Source: Pseudomonas sp. RIT409 (GTDB lineage Bacteria > Pseudomonadota > Gammaproteobacteria > Pseudomonadales > Pseudomonadaceae). Taken from it: a stretch of DNA of 64,000 nucleotides. The position numbers were made by a program, and so were the translations under genes. Shown here one piece after another: positions 61,211-64,000 of the stretch. Where the stretch lies: contig NZ_QARE02000019.1 of assembly GCF_003052515.2 (NCBI RefSeq), positions 1 to 64,000 on the forward strand. Reading direction: 5' to 3'. Each line of letters opens with the position of its first letter. Within the stretch, counting starts at the first letter, position 1. The notes under the pieces are model-generated. The model did no database searches. It saw only the letters and a list, made by a program, of their open reading frames with translations, and was not told where the DNA came from.

Positions 61211-63712
61211 ATGCCCGACCTGCTTGACCGATATCCGCTCTCTGCGGGTAATTATCACGAGATGCTTGACGCCAGCGGTGCTGTCCGGCCGCATTGGCTG
61301 CGCTTCTACGAGCATCTGCAACGCAGCACCCCTGCGCAGTTGATACAGCGCCAGGCATTGCTGGCCCGGCAGATTCAGGAAAACGGCGTGACCTACAACG
61401 TGTACGCCGATCCCAAAGGTGCAGACCGGCCGTGGGAGCTGGACCTGCTGCCGCATCTGATTCCGGTGGACGAATGGCAAAACGTCGCGGCCGGCATCGC
61501 GCAGCGTGCGCGCCTGCTCAATGCAGTCCTGGCGGATCTCTATGGCCCACAGAAGCTGATCGCCGACGGCATGCTGCCTGCCGAGCTGGTGTTCGGGCAC
61601 AACAACTTTCTCTGGCCGTGCCAAGGCGTCACCCCGCCTGAAAACACCTTTCTGCACGTGTATGCCGTGGACCTTGCCCGCACGCCGGATGGTCGCTGGT
61701 GGGTAACGGCAGACCGCACGCAGGCCCCGTCTGGCGCAGGTTACGCGCTGGAAAACCGCCTGATCATTTCCCGGGCCTTTCCCGAGCTGTACCGCGACCT
61801 GGAAGTGCAACATCTGTCCGGCTTTTTTCGTTCGCTGCAGGAGACCCTGGCCCGTCAGGCGCCGAGTGGCATGGAAGTCCCCTTGATCGTGCTGCTGACC
61901 CCGGGACGCTTCAACGAGAGCTATTTCGAACACCTGTACCTCGCGGGCCAGTTGGGCTATCCGCTGGTGGAAGGCAGTGACCTCACCGTGCGCGATGCGA
62001 CGGTCTACCTGAAAACCCTCAGTGGGCTGCGGCGGGTGCACGCCATCATGCGGCGTCTGGACGATGATTTCTGCGATCCGCTGGAGCTGCGTACCGATTC
62101 CGCACTCGGTGTGCCCGGCTTGCTGGAAGCGGTACGTCAGGGGCGTGTCGTCGTGGCCAACGCGCTGGGCAGCGGCGTTTTGGAATCCCCGGGTTTGCTG
62201 GGTTTCCTGCCCAAGATCAATCAGCACCTGTACGGCGAAGAACTGATCCTGCCATCGATTGCAACCTGGTGGTGCGGCGAGCCTCCTGTCCTGGCCCAAG
62301 CGCTGGAAAAAATCCCGGAATTGCTGATCAAACCGGCCTTTCCGTCGCAGAGCTTCGCCCCGGTCTTCGGCCGCGACCTCAACGACGAGCAACGCCAGGC
62401 ATTGGCCGCCCGCATGCAGGCCCGGCCTTATGCCTATGTTGCCCAAGAGCTGGCGCAACTGTCCCACGCACCCGTTTGGCAAGGCGAAGACGCACAATTG
62501 CAGCCGCGCGCCATTGGTATGCGCGTGTACGCCGTGGCGACCGCCGACGGCTACCGTGTATTGCCAGGCGGGCTGACCCGCGTCGCGGCCGAGGCCGACG
62601 CCGACGTGGTGTCGATGCAGCGGGGTGGGGCGAGCAAGGACACCTGGATTCTCGGCGAGCGCACATCGGGCAGTGAGCCTTGGCGCAACCGTCATTCGCT
62701 GGGCGTTCACGACTTGATACGTCGCGACCCTTATCTGCCATCGCGGGTGGTGGAAAACCTGTTCTGGTTCGGCCGTTATTGCGAGCGTTGCGACGACAGC
62801 GCACGGTTGCTGCGCATCATGCTCGCCCGTTACGTGGATGGCGATGATCCCTTGGCCCTGCAAGCGGCCGTCGAACTGGGCGAACGGTTGAATCTGGTGC
62901 CGGCGGAGGACGAAGAAGAGCCTCGGCAGTTGCACGAGCGTTTGCTCGATGCGCTGCTGGGCGAAGACTGGCCGTTCAGCCTGCGCTCCAATTTGCAGCG
63001 CCTGCAGTGGGCCGCCTCGCAGGTGCGCGGCAAGCTTTCGCGGGAAAACTGGCAGGCGCTGGTGGAGTTGCAGCGCGAAGCCGCGAACCTCGACACCGAC
63101 CAGCCGGACTTTGGCGAGCTTCTGGATTTCCTCAATCGGTTGGTCATGTCCCTTGCGGCGCTGTCGGGTTTCGCGCTCGACGACATGACCCGCGATGACG
63201 GTTGGCGTTTCCTGATGATCGGTCGGCGCATCGAGCGCCTGCAGTTCCTCAGCACCAGCTTGGCCGCGTTCCTGCGCAGCGACACGGTGTTCGATCAGGA
63301 TGCCCTGGACTGGTTGCTGGAACTGGGCAACAGCAGCATTACTTATCGCTCGCGTTATCTGGCATTGCCGCAGTTGATTCCCGTGCTTGACCTGCTGTTA
63401 CTCGACGAGCAAAACCCGCACGCCGTGCTGTTCCAGCTCAAACTGGTGCGGCGCTCGGTCAAGCGTCTGAACGATGACTTCGGTGTGCCTCATGACAACA
63501 ACCTTTCGCTGCTGACCCAGCGCCTGGCCACGTTCGATCTGGGGTGCCTCGAAAACGGGCTGTTCGGCGAGAGCAGCGTGACGGCAGCGCTTCACGGGCT
63601 GGCAGACCTGCTGCAACGTATTGGCGACGTCAGCGGGCAGGTATCGGACCGCTTGTCCCTGCGCCATTTCGCCCATGTCGATGACGTCAGCCAGCGCACG
63701 GTGTCCGTCTGA
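61211..63712 (+). CDS. Circularly permuted ATP-grasp / alpha-E fusion protein
   Basis: A protein of 833 aa. The N-terminal ~480 residues are a circularly permuted type 2 ATP-grasp (DUF404/DUF407): YNVYADPKGADRPWELDLLP, then LPAELVFGHNNFLWP, RLDDDFCDPLELR and GMRVYAVATADGYRVLPGG. From about residue 511 (SRVVENLFWFGRYCERCDD) to the end is an alpha-E domain of helices. In many genomes these are two adjacent genes; here they form one chain. ATP-grasp enzymes join a carboxylate to an amine, so a peptide ligase is likely, but the product is unknown. ATG 61211 starts the conserved MPDLLDRYPL; a TTG at 61193 is in frame. The stop overlaps the next start. Confidence 0.88.
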   Translation: MPDLLDRYPLSAGNYHEMLDASGAVRPHWLRFYEHLQRSTPAQLIQRQALLARQIQENGVTYNVYADPKGADRPWELDLLPHLIPVDEWQNVAAGIAQRARLLNAVLADLYGPQKLIADGMLPAELVFGHNNFLWPCQGVTPPENTFLHVYAVDLARTPDGRWWVTADRTQAPSGAGYALENRLIISRAFPELYRDLEVQHLSGFFRSLQETLARQAPSGMEVPLIVLLTPGRFNESYFEHLYLAGQLGYPLVEGSDLTVRDATVYLKTLSGLRRVHAIMRRLDDDFCDPLELRTDSALGVPGLLEAVRQGRVVVANALGSGVLESPGLLGFLPKINQHLYGEELILPSIATWWCGEPPVLAQALEKIPELLIKPAFPSQSFAPVFGRDLNDEQRQALAARMQARPYAYVAQELAQLSHAPVWQGEDAQLQPRAIGMRVYAVATADGYRVLPGGLTRVAAEADADVVSMQRGGASKDTWILGERTSGSEPWRNRHSLGVHDLIRRDPYLPSRVVENLFWFGRYCERCDDSARLLRIMLARYVDGDDPLALQAAVELGERLNLVPAEDEEEPRQLHERLLDALLGEDWPFSLRSNLQRLQWAASQVRGKLSRENWQALVELQREAANLDTDQPDFGELLDFLNRLVMSLAALSGFALDDMTRDDGWRFLMIGRRIERLQFLSTSLAAFLRSDTVFDQDALDWLLELGNSSITYRSRYLALPQLIPVLDLLLLDEQNPHAVLFQLKLVRRSVKRLNDDFGVPHDNNLSLLTQRLATFDLGCLENGLFGESSVTAALHGLADLLQRIGDVSGQVSDRLSLRHFAHVDDVSQRTVSV

Positions 63713-64000
63713 TGAACAGCGCCCATTACGAAATCCTTCACGATACCCATTACAAGTACGACAGCCCCGTGTCGCTGGCGCAGCAATTGGCGCATCTCTG
63801 GCCGCGGGTCAGTCCATGGCAGCGGTGCCTCGACCAGCGTCTGGAGATCAACCCGCAGCCGACCACTCGACGCGACGAGCTGGACGTGTTCGGCAATCCG
63901 CTGACCCGGCTGGCATTCGAGCGCCCCCATGATGAGTTGCAGGTCAATGCACGGCTGCGAATCGAGGTGCTGGCGCGGCCCGCGCTGGATTTTCAGGACT
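63712..64000 (+). CDS. Second transglutaminase family protein (5' part; runs off the window)
   Basis: The ATG at 63712 uses the A of the previous stop (TGATG), so it is coupled to the ATP-grasp gene. The 96 visible residues (MNSAHYEILHDTHYKYDSPV, then SLAQQLAHLWPR) form the N-terminal beta domain of bacterial transglutaminase-like proteins. The catalytic Cys-His-Asp part lies outside the window. It completes the usual two-transglutaminase plus ATP-grasp/alpha-E set. Confidence 0.85.
   Translation, partial: MNSAHYEILHDTHYKYDSPVSLAQQLAHLWPRVSPWQRCLDQRLEINPQPTTRRDELDVFGNPLTRLAFERPHDELQVNARLRIEVLARPALDFQD

Noticed and set aside
61175..62935. 586-codon minus frame opposite the ATP-grasp gene
   Set aside because: Shadow frame with biased composition and no ribosome site.
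1..64000. CRISPR arrays, insertion sequences, integrases or prophage
   Set aside because: No regularly spaced direct repeats, transposase, integrase or phage structural gene was seen.

Overview
The window is a chromosomal segment of a gamma-proteobacterium of the genus Pseudomonas, most like the fluorescens/syringae side of the genus. The basis is gene order: nudF-yqiB-cpdA-yqiA-parE-parC, serB-psd-rhdA-motAB-rsgA-orn-queG-nnr-tsaE-amidase-mutL-miaA-hfq-hflXKC-hisZ-purA, then tRNA-Leu-rnr-rlmB-rpsF-rpsR-rplI-dnaB. This is the order I remember from Pseudomonas genomes. G+C is high, GTG and TTG starts are frequent, and a REP-type inverted pair follows orn. Species cannot be settled from this alone.

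Layout. (1) 1-945, minus: 5' part of a polymorphic-toxin (probable T6SS effector) gene that runs off the window. (2) 1209-11643: a DUF3298 lipoprotein, then a forward run from nudF to topoisomerase IV (parE and parC separated by two exported or membrane-anchored proteins) and an orphan PqiC-like lipoprotein. (3) 11791-20111: mostly reverse genes (Smp-like membrane protein, PilZ-like protein, psd, rhodanese, HDOD protein), with serB forward. (4) 20322-24784: motAB behind a sigma-28-like promoter, rsgA, orn, a REP pair and a TRIC-type membrane protein. (5) 24851-41105: queG, then a long forward block for metabolite repair, tRNA modification, cell-wall hydrolysis, mismatch repair, Hfq, HflXKC, HisZ, PurA and a chemoreceptor. 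(6) 41194-49130: two tRNA-Leu(CAG) genes, each with its own terminator, then RNA processing, ribosomal proteins and the replicative helicase. (7) 49165-57417: the accessory region. It holds an orphan TccC/RHS toxin, ygiQ, a lower-GC pair that looks like a membrane-active effector plus a polytopic immunity protein, and a convergent PAAR operon. (8) 57790-64000: a transglutaminase/DUF2126 gene, an ATP-grasp/alpha-E fusion and a second transglutaminase that runs off the window, behind a good sigma-54 promoter match.

Most of the window is conserved housekeeping. The material most worth following up is: the effector/immunity/PAAR island, including a PAAR-linked ORF that seems to carry two compensating single-base frameshifts; the TccC-like protein with an unrecognised C-terminal domain and no neighbouring immunity gene; the partial toxin at the left edge; and the sigma-54-linked transglutaminase/ATP-grasp/alpha-E cluster, whose biochemical product I do not know. 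No CRISPR array, insertion sequence or phage was seen.
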